Below, in pieces: positions 30,505 through 39,395 of a DNA stretch of 47,507 bases. Positions within the stretch are counted from its first letter, which is position 1. Each line of letters opens with the position of its first letter. The DNA lies in contig JAFTEV010000040.1 in NCBI GenBank assembly GCA_017453465.1, positions 1 to 47,507 on the forward strand, written 5' to 3'. Below the pieces are notes generated by a model. It did no database searches. It had not been told where the DNA came from and saw nothing but the letters and a program-made list of their open reading frames with translations. Source of the DNA: Bacteroidaceae bacterium (GTDB taxonomy: Bacteria; Bacteroidota; Bacteroidia; Bacteroidales; Bacteroidaceae). A program made the position numbers and the translations under genes.

Positions 30505-32167
30505 CAGTCAACTGCTGTTCTTGACTACATCGCCAAGAACACCCGAAAAGATGATTCCCGAAATTGAGTTGCTAATCAAGCATTTCAACGGGCAAGTATG
30601 GAATTCTAAAACGCAATATGCCTTTATGGGGGTACTCCGCGACGAGGACTTCTTTAACGGACAGGGGGCAAATGACCCTGCTTTTAGTGCCCGTGACCGT
30701 ATCAACAGAGCACCCAAGTCGCTCGGATTTGTGCTTTTGGAGCCAACTTTGCAGTTAACATCCGCAGGTCATAAGCTACTGACATCTCGCCGCACAGACG
30801 AGGTTTTTCTGCGCCAAATGCTGAAATTCCAAGTGCCTTCACCTTACCACAAACCAACGAATAAGGCCGCAGAGTTCTGTGTGAAGCCCTATCTTGAAAT
30901 GCTGCGGCTTGTTCGGACGATGGGAACACTGAATTTTGATGAACTACAGATGTTTGGTATGCAATTGACCAACTATCATGACTTCGGCAATATTGTAAAA
31001 AAGATTGAGCAATTCCGCATTGCTAAAGCTCAACATGTAGGGAGCTATCGAAACTTCAAGACGGAATATCTGAATTCTGAGCTTCGTAGAATTTATAATG
31101 AACGTATTCAGCGAGGCGAGACAAAAACGCGCGAGAGCAATGATGCGTCATTGGATAATTTCCTACGCACTCAGTCAAGTAACATGCGCGACTATGCTGA
31201 TGCTTGCTTCCGATACCTTCGTATAACTGGACTTGTAAATGTCTCACATGTTGGTAAATCATTATCCCTTGTGCCAGAGCGTATCGCTGATGTGGATTAC
31301 ATTTTGCAGAATGTTAATCGTGAGCCTGTTTTCGTAGAAGATAGTGCGGCATATACGGCATATCTTGGTAATGCTGACTTGCCAAGGCTTCTTACGGATG
31401 ACCGCCAAATGTTGGAAGACAAAATCCGTGCGGAGTTCCCCTCTGTTTCTATTGCTGCGTCTGCATCACTTGATGAGCTGAAAGATTTTTTGGCAGACTT
31501 ATTAGAACAGCGCAAGAATCAGAGTATAATAGAGCAAGTTGCAGAAATCAAAAACTATCGTCAATATAACGAAATTCAGGAGATTTATGACAAGATTGAG
31601 AAGAAAGAAATATTCGATGCTCCACTTATGCTTGAATGGAACACATGGAGAGCAATGACGATGCTTGATGGTGGCGACATACAATCCAACTTCAACTTCG
31701 ATGACTACGGTCAGCCCCTATCAACTGCCGCTGGAAATATGTCCGACATAGTTTGTGACTATGGTGACTACATGGTTTGTGTGGAGGTGACGATGGCAAG
31801 CGGTCAGAAACAGTACGAAATGGAGGGCGAGCCAGTGACTCGTCACCTCGGTAAGTTGAAGAAGGAAAGCGGCAAGCCCTGCTATTGTCTGTTTGTAGCA
31901 CCGACTATCAACGATGCTTGTGTCAGCCATTTCTTTGCGTTGCACCACATCAACCTTGCTATGTACGGGGGCAAATCGACTATCATTCCGCTGCCCTTGC
32001 AGGTTTTCCGCAAGATGGTAGAGGATTCTTACAAGTCCAGTTATACGCCCAATCCGCAACACATACGTAATTTCTTTGAAGCATCCAACGATTTCGCCAG
32101 AACTTGCGGAAGTGAAGTGGAATGGTATGAGAAGATAAAGGAAAAGGCACTGCATTGGCTGGAATGA
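30488..32167 (+). CDS. AlwI-family type II(S) restriction endonuclease
   Basis: 559 residues from ATG 30488 (MAKPINSQLLFLTTSPRTPE...), overlapping the methylase end. The N-terminus and length fit the AlwI restriction enzyme family, related to MlyI/PleI enzymes that cut at a distance from an asymmetric site. A PD-(D/E)xK-like site can be proposed at D420 (MSDIVCDY) and E433 (VCVEVTMASG). The methylase partner upstream and shared AT-richness support a complete R-M system. Family call is from memory of the family pattern, so moderately sure. Confidence 0.75.
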   Translation: MAKPINSQLLFLTTSPRTPEKMIPEIELLIKHFNGQVWNSKTQYAFMGVLRDEDFFNGQGANDPAFSARDRINRAPKSLGFVLLEPTLQLTSAGHKLLTSRRTDEVFLRQMLKFQVPSPYHKPTNKAAEFCVKPYLEMLRLVRTMGTLNFDELQMFGMQLTNYHDFGNIVKKIEQFRIAKAQHVGSYRNFKTEYLNSELRRIYNERIQRGETKTRESNDASLDNFLRTQSSNMRDYADACFRYLRITGLVNVSHVGKSLSLVPERIADVDYILQNVNREPVFVEDSAAYTAYLGNADLPRLLTDDRQMLEDKIRAEFPSVSIAASASLDELKDFLADLLEQRKNQSIIEQVAEIKNYRQYNEIQEIYDKIEKKEIFDAPLMLEWNTWRAMTMLDGGDIQSNFNFDDYGQPLSTAAGNMSDIVCDYGDYMVCVEVTMASGQKQYEMEGEPVTRHLGKLKKESGKPCYCLFVAPTINDACVSHFFALHHINLAMYGGKSTIIPLPLQVFRKMVEDSYKSSYTPNPQHIRNFFEASNDFARTCGSEVEWYEKIKEKALHWLE

Positions 32168-32180
32168 AAATTCTGTGTAA

Positions 32181-32363
32181 ATGAATATTTGTTCGGATTA
32201 TAATGCACGCCTTTTGGCAATTCAGATAAAAACCTATTTGGAGGTTAACGAAGATGCGATTGAAGTGCTCGTTATAAAAGGGCAGAAGTCATTCTCTGTG
32301 ACACGCAGCTTTGTTACAAACAGCAGCTATCCAGCCAGAGACAACGTCAATATAGTTGCATGA
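32181..32363 (+). CDS. Small ORF after the restriction gene
   Basis: 60 residues (MNICSDYNARLLAIQIKTYLEVNEDAIEV...), starting 13 bases after the endonuclease stop and in the same AT-rich stretch. It could be a small accessory gene carried with the R-M pair or the remnant of a longer gene at the right border of the insertion. No family recognised. Confidence 0.35.
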   Translation: MNICSDYNARLLAIQIKTYLEVNEDAIEVLVIKGQKSFSVTRSFVTNSSYPARDNVNIVA

Positions 32364-32432
32364 GTTTGGTTTATCTTTTGACCGACGTGTCCTTTCAATA
32401 GCGTAATCACAATTATACCTTATATATAATAT

Positions 32433-32927
32433 ATGGAAGTCATACAAAGTTTTACGATTGACCATACTTGCCTGAAGCCAGGTATCTATGTGTCACGCGA
32501 GGATAAGGATTTTACGACGTTTGACCTGCGCATCACTGAACCGAATAAGGAACCTGCTGTTGCTCCTGCGGCTCTGCATAGTCTGGAGCACCTGATGGCT
32601 ACGTGGTTTCGCAATAGCAGGGTCAAGGACGATGTGGTCTATGTGGGGCCGATGGGTTGTCTCACAGGCATGTATGTCATTATGACGGGAGCATACACTG
32701 TCGAGGATATGCGTGGCCTTACGATTGAGTGCTTGCAGTGGATACTTGCGCAGGAGAAGGTGCCCGCTACAGAGCCGCAGACTTGTGGCAACTATCTGCT
32801 GCACGACCTGCCTATGTGCAAGTGGGAGAGTGCCCGCTATCTGGACCGCTTGCAACATGATTTCCACAGCGAGTACACCAAGTTGCAAGTCACCCTCGAA
32901 GACGGCATGGTATTTGCTGACGCATAG
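32433..32927 (+). CDS. luxS: S-ribosylhomocysteine lyase LuxS
   Basis: 164 residues, full length. Cleaves S-ribosylhomocysteine to homocysteine and DPD, the AI-2 precursor, in the activated methyl cycle. Visible motifs: H11-T-C-L-K-P-G-I-Y near the N-terminus, metal ligands H49 and H53 (HSLEHL) and C118 (TCGNYLLHD), and the catalytic C76 in GPMGCLTGMY. The residue after C76 is Leu, where Arg or Gln is usual in the examples I know. Single gene after the R-M block; no clear TAnnTTTG box, only an AT-rich TATACCTTATAT stretch upstream. Confidence 0.95.
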   Translation: MEVIQSFTIDHTCLKPGIYVSREDKDFTTFDLRITEPNKEPAVAPAALHSLEHLMATWFRNSRVKDDVVYVGPMGCLTGMYVIMTGAYTVEDMRGLTIECLQWILAQEKVPATEPQTCGNYLLHDLPMCKWESARYLDRLQHDFHSEYTKLQVTLEDGMVFADA

Positions 32928-33173
32928 ACAGTCTGTTCTCTTTGAGTGTCATGCAAGGCAACGGAGAATTTGATAAGAACGCATGGAAATGATAGTTTTT
33001 CGGGGTTTCTTCACTCTTTTGTTGGGAAAAAATTGTTAGTTTGACACTTTTTTGTCATCTTTGCAGATGATTTGCGGTTTTGTGGTTGGGGGTAAGATGA
33101 GTAGCCTTGCAACCTTAGAACCGTGAAAACGTTATCTTTTCACAACTTTGTAAGCGAAAAAGAATACAAGAAC

Positions 33174-35645
33174 ATGAAACTGAAACACATTCTCTCTACG
33201 GCCTCGGTGTTGATGGCCATGGCAGCTCAGGCTCAGGTTGACATCACGATTGACGCGAAGAATCTGGGGCCTAAGATTTCGCCTACGCATTATGGTATCT
33301 TCTTCGAGGACATCAATCATGCAGCGGACGGAGGTCTGTATGCCGAACTGATTCAGAATCGCTCGTTTGAGGACAACGAGCGGGAGCCTGTGCACTGGAA
33401 GGCTGTGCACAACCAGAACAGCATGGCTAAGATTGAGCTGACTGCCGAAGACCCGCTGAACGGGGCGCATGAGCGGTCGCTGCGAGTCATCGTGACGAAG
33501 GCTGGCGGCCACGACATGGCTGGCGTGAGCAACGAGGGCTATTGGGGCATGAATGTGGTGAAGGGGCGTGAGTACAAGTTGTCGTTCTGGGCAAAGAGTG
33601 ACAAGAAGTATAAGGGCACGCTGAAGGCTCTGCTTCGCACGGATGGCATTATCAGCAATCTGGGCGAGGTGAATATCCCTGTGAAGCTGACTGAGAAGTG
33701 GCAGAAATATACGGCCACTATCAAGGCTACGGGCAACGAGCCGAAAGCGGTGTTCGACCTCGTTACCAATACACCGGGTGTGTTTCAGCTGGATGTGGTG
33801 AGCCTGTTTCCGCCTACTTTCAAGGGTCGGGAGAATGGTATGCGTCCAGACTTGGCGCACATGCTGGCCGACATGCACCCGAAGTTCATGCGTTTCCCTG
33901 GTGGCTGCTTTGTGGAGGGACAGCGGAGTCCTGAGAATGCCTTCCGCTGGGAACGTACTATTGGCCCCATTGAGGAACGTCCTGGACACATGTATGTGAA
34001 CTGGGGCTACCGCACGACGGATGGCATCGGTTTCCATGAATATTTGCAACTGGCCGAGGACCTTGGTGCCAAGCCGCTGTATGTGGTCAATGTGGGCATC
34101 TGGCACGGTGGATACACGCCGCTGGATTCGCTGCAATCGTGGATTGACGAGTGCATGAATGCCCTGGAGTATGCCAATGGTGACGTGACGACGAAGTATG
34201 GTGCGCTGCGTGCCAAGAACGGACATCCTGAGCCATTCAATATTGAGTATCTGGAGATTGGCAACGAAAACTACAACTTCTTCATAGACTCGAACCGTGA
34301 CCAGTCTATTGACTATCCGAAGCGATACAAGATGTTCTATGAGTGCATCAAGGCCAAGTACCCCAATATGCACTGCATTGGCAACGTGGAGTCGTGGGGG
34401 ACGGACAATCCGTCGTGGCGCAATGAGTATCCTGTGGAAATGGTGGACGAACACTACTACCGCAACCCGAAGTGGTTTGCCGACCGGTTCCACAAGTATG
34501 ACACGTATGACCGCTCACGGTACAAGGTGTATGTGGGCGAATATGCCGTGACCAGTCAGTTTGGCAAGGTGGGCAACCTGAACGCCGCACTGGGCGAGGC
34601 TGTCTATATGATGGGTATGGAGAACAATAGCGACGTGGTTCCGCTGAACTCCTATGCTCCGATATTTGTCAATGAGAATAATGTGGCATGGGCTCCCGAC
34701 ATGATTCGTTTCAATTCAAAAGACTGCATGGGCACACCTTCCTACTATGTGCAGAAGCTCTTCCCCAACAACATCGGCACACGGGTTGTGCGGACTGACT
34801 GGACTTGCAAACTGCCCGAACAGCCCATCACGGAGGAGAAGGAACAGCCTGTACACTTGGGACTGGCTACATGGAACACCAACGTGAGGTATGCCGATGC
34901 CCAATACATTGTAGATGGAAAGACTGTTGAGCTGTCAGACCTCTCGAAGTGGCAGAGCGTGAAGGGCGAATGGCGCGGACAGGGCAACGAGGTGAGCCAG
35001 CGTTCACGCTTGGAACCAGCCATGCTGATTTCGCCAGAGACATTCACCGACAAGAAGTACACTTACAAGGTGCGTGCTCAGAAGCAGCGCGGCAACGAGG
35101 GCTTCCTGCTGATGTTTGGCTACAAGGACAGCGACAACTACAACTGGTTCAATGTGGGCGGATGGTCAAACTCTCGCAACGACATTGAGCAGGGCAATGG
35201 CGGCGGACGCATTCAGCTGACAGGCGGCAAGGACTTCCGTGTGGAGGAGGGTCGCTGGTATGACCTGCAAGTAGATGTGGACGGCGACAGCATCACTTGC
35301 TACATCGACGGCAAGCTGGAGTTTGGTGGCCGCTTGCAGCACAGCATGATGAAGGGCGTGTTTGCCAGCACCACACTGGACGAAAACAGCAACGAACTCA
35401 TCATAAAGGTGGTCAACACGGGGTGGGGACCCACCGACGGTACGGTCAACCTGAAAAACTGTCAGGCAGCTTCGGCTACGCTGGAACGCCTCAGTTCGGC
35501 TGACGGCAATGACGAGAATACGCTGGATGACCCCGAAAAGATTGTTCCCCGAAAGGGCGAAGTGCATCTGGCACAACAGGGCAGCAAGCTGCTGTTCAAT
35601 GTGCCTTCCTACTCTGTGAATATAATTAGAGCAAAACTGAAATAA
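33174..35645 (+). CDS. GH51 alpha-L-arabinofuranosidase, secreted
   Basis: 823 residues from ATG 33174, with a signal peptide ending at AQAQ. N-terminal segment 'GPKISPTHYGIFFEDINHAADGGLYAELIQNRSFED' is the GH51 signature, followed by a CBM-like beta domain (about 70-215), the catalytic barrel with acid/base Glu in 'EIGNENYNFF' and nucleophile Glu in 'VYVGEYAVTSQ', and a C-terminal LamG-like insertion ('FLLMFGYKDSDNYNWFNVGGW'). Removes arabinose side chains from hemicellulose or pectin. An upstream start at 33123 is unlikely because it precedes the signal peptide. Confidence 0.92.
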   Translation: MKLKHILSTASVLMAMAAQAQVDITIDAKNLGPKISPTHYGIFFEDINHAADGGLYAELIQNRSFEDNEREPVHWKAVHNQNSMAKIELTAEDPLNGAHERSLRVIVTKAGGHDMAGVSNEGYWGMNVVKGREYKLSFWAKSDKKYKGTLKALLRTDGIISNLGEVNIPVKLTEKWQKYTATIKATGNEPKAVFDLVTNTPGVFQLDVVSLFPPTFKGRENGMRPDLAHMLADMHPKFMRFPGGCFVEGQRSPENAFRWERTIGPIEERPGHMYVNWGYRTTDGIGFHEYLQLAEDLGAKPLYVVNVGIWHGGYTPLDSLQSWIDECMNALEYANGDVTTKYGALRAKNGHPEPFNIEYLEIGNENYNFFIDSNRDQSIDYPKRYKMFYECIKAKYPNMHCIGNVESWGTDNPSWRNEYPVEMVDEHYYRNPKWFADRFHKYDTYDRSRYKVYVGEYAVTSQFGKVGNLNAALGEAVYMMGMENNSDVVPLNSYAPIFVNENNVAWAPDMIRFNSKDCMGTPSYYVQKLFPNNIGTRVVRTDWTCKLPEQPITEEKEQPVHLGLATWNTNVRYADAQYIVDGKTVELSDLSKWQSVKGEWRGQGNEVSQRSRLEPAMLISPETFTDKKYTYKVRAQKQRGNEGFLLMFGYKDSDNYNWFNVGGWSNSRNDIEQGNGGGRIQLTGGKDFRVEEGRWYDLQVDVDGDSITCYIDGKLEFGGRLQHSMMKGVFASTTLDENSNELIIKVVNTGWGPTDGTVNLKNCQAASATLERLSSADGNDENTLDDPEKIVPRKGEVHLAQQGSKLLFNVPSYSVNIIRAKLK

Positions 35646-35675
35646 GAAAACCTTTCTCCATAAAAATCCTGGATT

Positions 35676-35972
35676 ATGAAATATAGTATCAAAGTAATTC
35701 TCTTCAAACTGAAGTATGTCTTTGCGTTCCTGCTGTTTGCCGTGGCCATCACTTTCTTTGGCGAAAGCAGCCTTATCAATCGCTATGCACAACAGCAGGA
35801 AATCAGCAAGCTGCGGGGCGAAATAGAGGCGTATCAGCGCAGGTTCAACAAGGATAACGCCATGCTCAACAGCCTGAAGACGGATCCAGAGGCGTTGAGG
35901 CAGATTGCCCGTGAGCGTTACTACATGAAAACTCCCGACGAGGATATTTTCGTGATTGAAGATGAAGAATGA
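35676..35972 (+). CDS. DivIC/FtsB-family septum formation protein
   Basis: 98 residues: one N-terminal membrane helix (LKYVFAFLLFAVAITFFG) followed by a coiled coil ('QQEISKLRGEIEAYQRRFNKDNAMLNSLKTD') and the family end 'EALRQIARERYYMKTPDEDIFVIED'. Part of the FtsB-FtsL-FtsQ-type complex of the divisome. Overlaps the next gene's start. Confidence 0.88.
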   Translation: MKYSIKVILFKLKYVFAFLLFAVAITFFGESSLINRYAQQQEISKLRGEIEAYQRRFNKDNAMLNSLKTDPEALRQIARERYYMKTPDEDIFVIEDEE

Positions 35973-36366
35973 GATGAGCAGAAAGCTTTGGGGCTACATG
36001 GAGATGGGCGGCGAGACGCTTGTTGTGCTGGCTGCTGCCATGTGGATTACCCATCATGCCATGGTGTCGTATCTTTTTGCCGTAGGCACAGTGCTGTTTG
36101 CCGTTGGGCGATGGGCACAGGGTGGGGAAGCTATATTGGCAGAAACGCCTGTGCGGAAGCAACTCAATATGCGCCGTCTGCTTCGCCAGCGCAACATTGG
36201 CATGGTGCTGTTGCTGATGGCGGCAGTGTTTATGTTTGTGCGCCACACTTACCATCTGGGGCAGAACATCTATGTGTTCCCCTCGTCGTGGCTTGTGCCA
36301 TTTACGTGTTTTGTCGTCATTGAAGTTTATACGGCTTTTCGCATTCCTTATCTTCTGAAGGGGTGA
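35962..36366 (+). CDS. Small inner-membrane protein beside divIC
   Basis: 134 residues from ATG 35962 (or 130 from ATG 35974, which lies just past the divIC stop). Four hydrophobic segments are visible: 'ETLVVLAAAMWITHHAM', 'VSYLFAVGTVLFAVG', 'IGMVLLLMAAVFMFV' and 'FTCFVVIEVYTAF'. Translationally coupled to divIC. It is a Bacteroidales membrane protein of unknown role, perhaps in cell-envelope growth. Confidence 0.7.
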   Translation: MKNEMSRKLWGYMEMGGETLVVLAAAMWITHHAMVSYLFAVGTVLFAVGRWAQGGEAILAETPVRKQLNMRRLLRQRNIGMVLLLMAAVFMFVRHTYHLGQNIYVFPSSWLVPFTCFVVIEVYTAFRIPYLLKG

Positions 36367-36480
36367 TAATTCTGGGGCTGTGCGTGCAGGAAAGCCCTTT
36401 TCTTGTTAAATAAGATTAAAACAAACGGAGTGTTTCAGAGAAAGTTTGTTTATCCTGCCTCTTTCCTCATGCAAAATTCG

Positions 36481-36488
36481 TACCTTTG
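36481..36488 (+). promoter_or_regulatory. Promoter -7 box of purB
   Basis: TACCTTTG followed by CGCA; leader of about 110 bases before the ATG at 36602, long enough to hold a control structure, though I see none. Confidence 0.6.
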
Positions 36489-36601
36489 CGCATTATTGAA
36501 TAGATTGGTTCGGAATCATAGTGACACAAATACAATTCGCGTCTTGATGACGCTCACATTATATATAAGAATAGTATAGTAGAAAAGATTTTCATTCATT
36601 C

Positions 36602-37948
36602 ATGGAACTTAATGCACTTACGGCTGTTTCGCCTATTGACGGTCGTTATCATGGCAAGACTGAGGGCTTGTCCGACTATTTCTCAGAATATGCACTCATC
36701 AAATACCGTGTAAGGGTTGAAATAGAGTATTTCATCACACTTTGTGAACTTCCGCTTCCGCAGTTGAGTGGCTTTGACACAAACCTTTTTGAGCCGCTGC
36801 GTAATATCTATCGCACTTTTTCTGAGACTGATGCCCGTAGAGTGAAGGACATTGAAAAGGTGACAAACCACGACGTGAAGGCTGTGGAGTACTTCATCAA
36901 GGAAGAACTGGACAAGATAGGTGGTTTTGAGCAGTACAAGGAGTTCATTCATTTTGGCCTGACCAGTCAGGACATCAACAATACCAGTGTGCCGCTGTCC
37001 ATTAAGGAGGCACTGCACGATGTGTATTACCCACTGCTGGAGGAACTCATTGCCCAGTTGGAAACTTATGCTGATGAGTGGAAGGATGTGGCTATGTTGG
37101 CCAAGACCCATGGCCAACCAGCCAGCCCTACCCGTCTGGGCAAGGAGATAGAAGTGTATGTGTATCGTCTTCGCGAACAGCTTGCTCAGTTGAAAGCCTG
37201 TAAAATTACAGCCAAGTTTGGCGGTGCTACAGGAAATTTCAATGCGCACCACGTGGCTTACCCAGAATACGACTGGAAGCAGTTTGGCAACCGGTTTGTC
37301 AGCGAAAAGTTGGGACTGGAACGTGAGCAGTGGACGACACAGATTTCTAACTACGACAATCTGGGCGCGGTTTTCGATGCCATGAAGCGCATTAACACGG
37401 TCATCATTGATATGGACCGTGACTTCTGGATGTACGTCTCCATGGAGTATTTCAAGCAGAAAATCAAGGCCGGTGAGGTGGGTTCTTCGGCTATGCCACA
37501 CAAGGTGAACCCGATTGACTTTGAAAATTCGGAGGGCAATCTGGGTGTCGCCAACGCAATTCTTTCGTTCCTGGGGCAGAAGTTGCCTGTCAGTCGCTTG
37601 CAGCGTGACCTTACTGATTCGACTGTGCTGCGCAATGTGGGAGTCCCCATGGGGCACATGCTGATTTCCATTCAGTCCACGCTGAAGGGGCTGCGCAAGT
37701 TGCTGCTCAACGAAGAGGCTATTCGCCGCGATCTTGACAACTGCTGGGCTGTTTGTGCAGAGGGCATCCAGACGATTCTGCGCCGTGAGGCATATCCCCA
37801 TCCCTACGAGGCATTGAAGGCACTTACGCGCACGAATGCTGCCATTACAGAGGAGTCAATCAGCCAGTTCATCGACGGCCTCGAAGTCAGCGAAAGCGTG
37901 AAGGAAGAGTTGCGTGCCATTACGCCCCATAGTTATACGGGCATTTGA
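36602..37948 (+). CDS. purB: Adenylosuccinate lyase
   Basis: 448 residues, full length for the E. coli-type enzyme. It catalyses two steps of purine synthesis (SAICAR to AICAR, adenylosuccinate to AMP). Signatures: 'LTAVSPIDGRY' at the N-terminus, 'THGQPASPTRLGKE' with the catalytic His, and 'GEVGSSAMPHKVNPIDFEN', the superfamily signature loop with catalytic Ser. Cytosolic homotetramer. Single gene behind its own promoter. Confidence 0.96.
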   Translation: MELNALTAVSPIDGRYHGKTEGLSDYFSEYALIKYRVRVEIEYFITLCELPLPQLSGFDTNLFEPLRNIYRTFSETDARRVKDIEKVTNHDVKAVEYFIKEELDKIGGFEQYKEFIHFGLTSQDINNTSVPLSIKEALHDVYYPLLEELIAQLETYADEWKDVAMLAKTHGQPASPTRLGKEIEVYVYRLREQLAQLKACKITAKFGGATGNFNAHHVAYPEYDWKQFGNRFVSEKLGLEREQWTTQISNYDNLGAVFDAMKRINTVIIDMDRDFWMYVSMEYFKQKIKAGEVGSSAMPHKVNPIDFENSEGNLGVANAILSFLGQKLPVSRLQRDLTDSTVLRNVGVPMGHMLISIQSTLKGLRKLLLNEEAIRRDLDNCWAVCAEGIQTILRREAYPHPYEALKALTRTNAAITEESISQFIDGLEVSESVKEELRAITPHSYTGI

Positions 37949-38033
37949 ACGTAATTACTTTTTTAAATAAACACATTTTTATAAATCATTTAGTAGTACA
38001 ATTTGTTTTAATGGCAAATTGACGGATAGAATT

Positions 38034-39374
38034 ATGTCAGAATTAGAAGAATGGCAGAACAAGTCTGCCGCAGAAAACACAGAGAACGGCGGTGGCCGCG
38101 AAGGTTATCGCCCTTACAACCGTGAGAACAATCAGGGCCGTGAAGGTCGCCCACAGCGTCCACGTTTCAATCGCTCGGAACGTGCCTATTCGGCAAACCA
38201 AAGCGAGGGATTCCGTCCTGCAAGTTTCAACCGTAATTCGGAAGAAGGCGGCTACCAGCAGCGCGGCGGCTATCAGCAAAACCGTGGCGGCTATCAATCG
38301 CGTGGTGGCTATCAGCAGCGTGGTGGTTACCAGCAGCAGGGTGGCTATCAGCAGCGTGGCGGCTACAACGGACAGCGTAATCGCTATTATCGTGATGGTC
38401 AGGATAACGAAGGTGGCTATCAGTCGCGTGGTGGTTACAACAACCAGGGTCGTGGTGGCTATCAGCAGCGCGGTGCCTATCAGCAGCGTGGCGGCTACAA
38501 CAACCAGAGCCGTGGCGGTTACAACAATCAGAACCGTGGTGGTTATCAGCAGCGTGGCGGCTATCAGCAGCGTCAGCATACTCCAGACTACAATCCGAAT
38601 GCTAAGTATAGCATGAAGAAGCAGATTGAGTATAAGGAATACTTGGAAGACCCCAATGCACCTATTCGCTTGAACAAGTTCTTGGCTAACGCAGGTGTTT
38701 GCTCGCGCCGTGAGGCCGACCAGTTTATTCAGGCTGGCGTGGTCAGTGTGAACGGCACTGTGGTGACAGAACTGGGCACCAAGGTGCAGCGCACGGACGA
38801 GGTGCACTTCCACGACCAGCTTGTCAGCATAGAGAAGAAAGTGTATGTCCTGCTCAACAAGCCCAAGGACTATGTGACAACCAGTGACGACCCGCAGCAG
38901 CGCAAGACTGTGATGGACTTGGTGAAGAACTGCTGCCGCGAGCGTATCTATCCCGTAGGGCGACTCGACCGCAACACAACGGGTGTGTTGCTTTTCACCA
39001 ACGACGGCGAATTGGCCAGTCAGTTGACTCATCCCAAGTTCTTGAAGAAAAAGATTTACCACGTCTATCTCGACAAAAACTGTACAGCAGACGACCTTCG
39101 AAAGATTGCAGAAGGCATAGAACTGGAAGATGGTGTCATTAAGGCCGACGACATTGCATATGCCAGTGACACAGACCGCAAGCAGATAGGCATCGAGATT
39201 CATTCAGGCAAGAACCGCATCGTGCGCCGTATCTTTGAACATCTGGGCTACAAGGTTTGCAAGCTCGACCGCGTGATGTTTGCAGGACTGACCAAGAAGG
39301 GACTCAAGCGTGGTGACTGGCGATTCCTCACCGAGCAAGAAGTGGCCATGCTTCACATGGGCAGTTACGAATAA
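38034..39374 (+). CDS. RsuA/RluB-family pseudouridine synthase with RGG/YQQ-rich N-terminus
   Basis: 446 residues from ATG 38034. Residues 1-72 are polar; 73-180 are an almost uninterrupted series of GGYQQR, GGYNNQ and related units (about 18). The S4 RNA-binding domain follows (about 211-255, IRLNKFLANAGVCSRREADQ), then the synthase domain with catalytic D312 in 'YPVGRLDRNTTGVLLF'. It modifies uridine in 23S or 16S rRNA. The disordered Arg/Gly/Tyr/Gln-rich tail is of the kind that binds RNA or phase-separates. asnS follows 21 bases later. Confidence 0.92.
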   Translation: MSELEEWQNKSAAENTENGGGREGYRPYNRENNQGREGRPQRPRFNRSERAYSANQSEGFRPASFNRNSEEGGYQQRGGYQQNRGGYQSRGGYQQRGGYQQQGGYQQRGGYNGQRNRYYRDGQDNEGGYQSRGGYNNQGRGGYQQRGAYQQRGGYNNQSRGGYNNQNRGGYQQRGGYQQRQHTPDYNPNAKYSMKKQIEYKEYLEDPNAPIRLNKFLANAGVCSRREADQFIQAGVVSVNGTVVTELGTKVQRTDEVHFHDQLVSIEKKVYVLLNKPKDYVTTSDDPQQRKTVMDLVKNCCRERIYPVGRLDRNTTGVLLFTNDGELASQLTHPKFLKKKIYHVYLDKNCTADDLRKIAEGIELEDGVIKADDIAYASDTDRKQIGIEIHSGKNRIVRRIFEHLGYKVCKLDRVMFAGLTKKGLKRGDWRFLTEQEVAMLHMGSYE

Positions 39375-39395
39375 AATTACAAGTAAATAAAGAAA

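Noticed and set aside
38043-39203. Minus-strand frame of 386 codons full of Ile/Thr/Leu/Val repeats, resembling a membrane protein
   Set aside because: It is the reverse reading of the GGYQQR repeats in the pseudouridine synthase gene.
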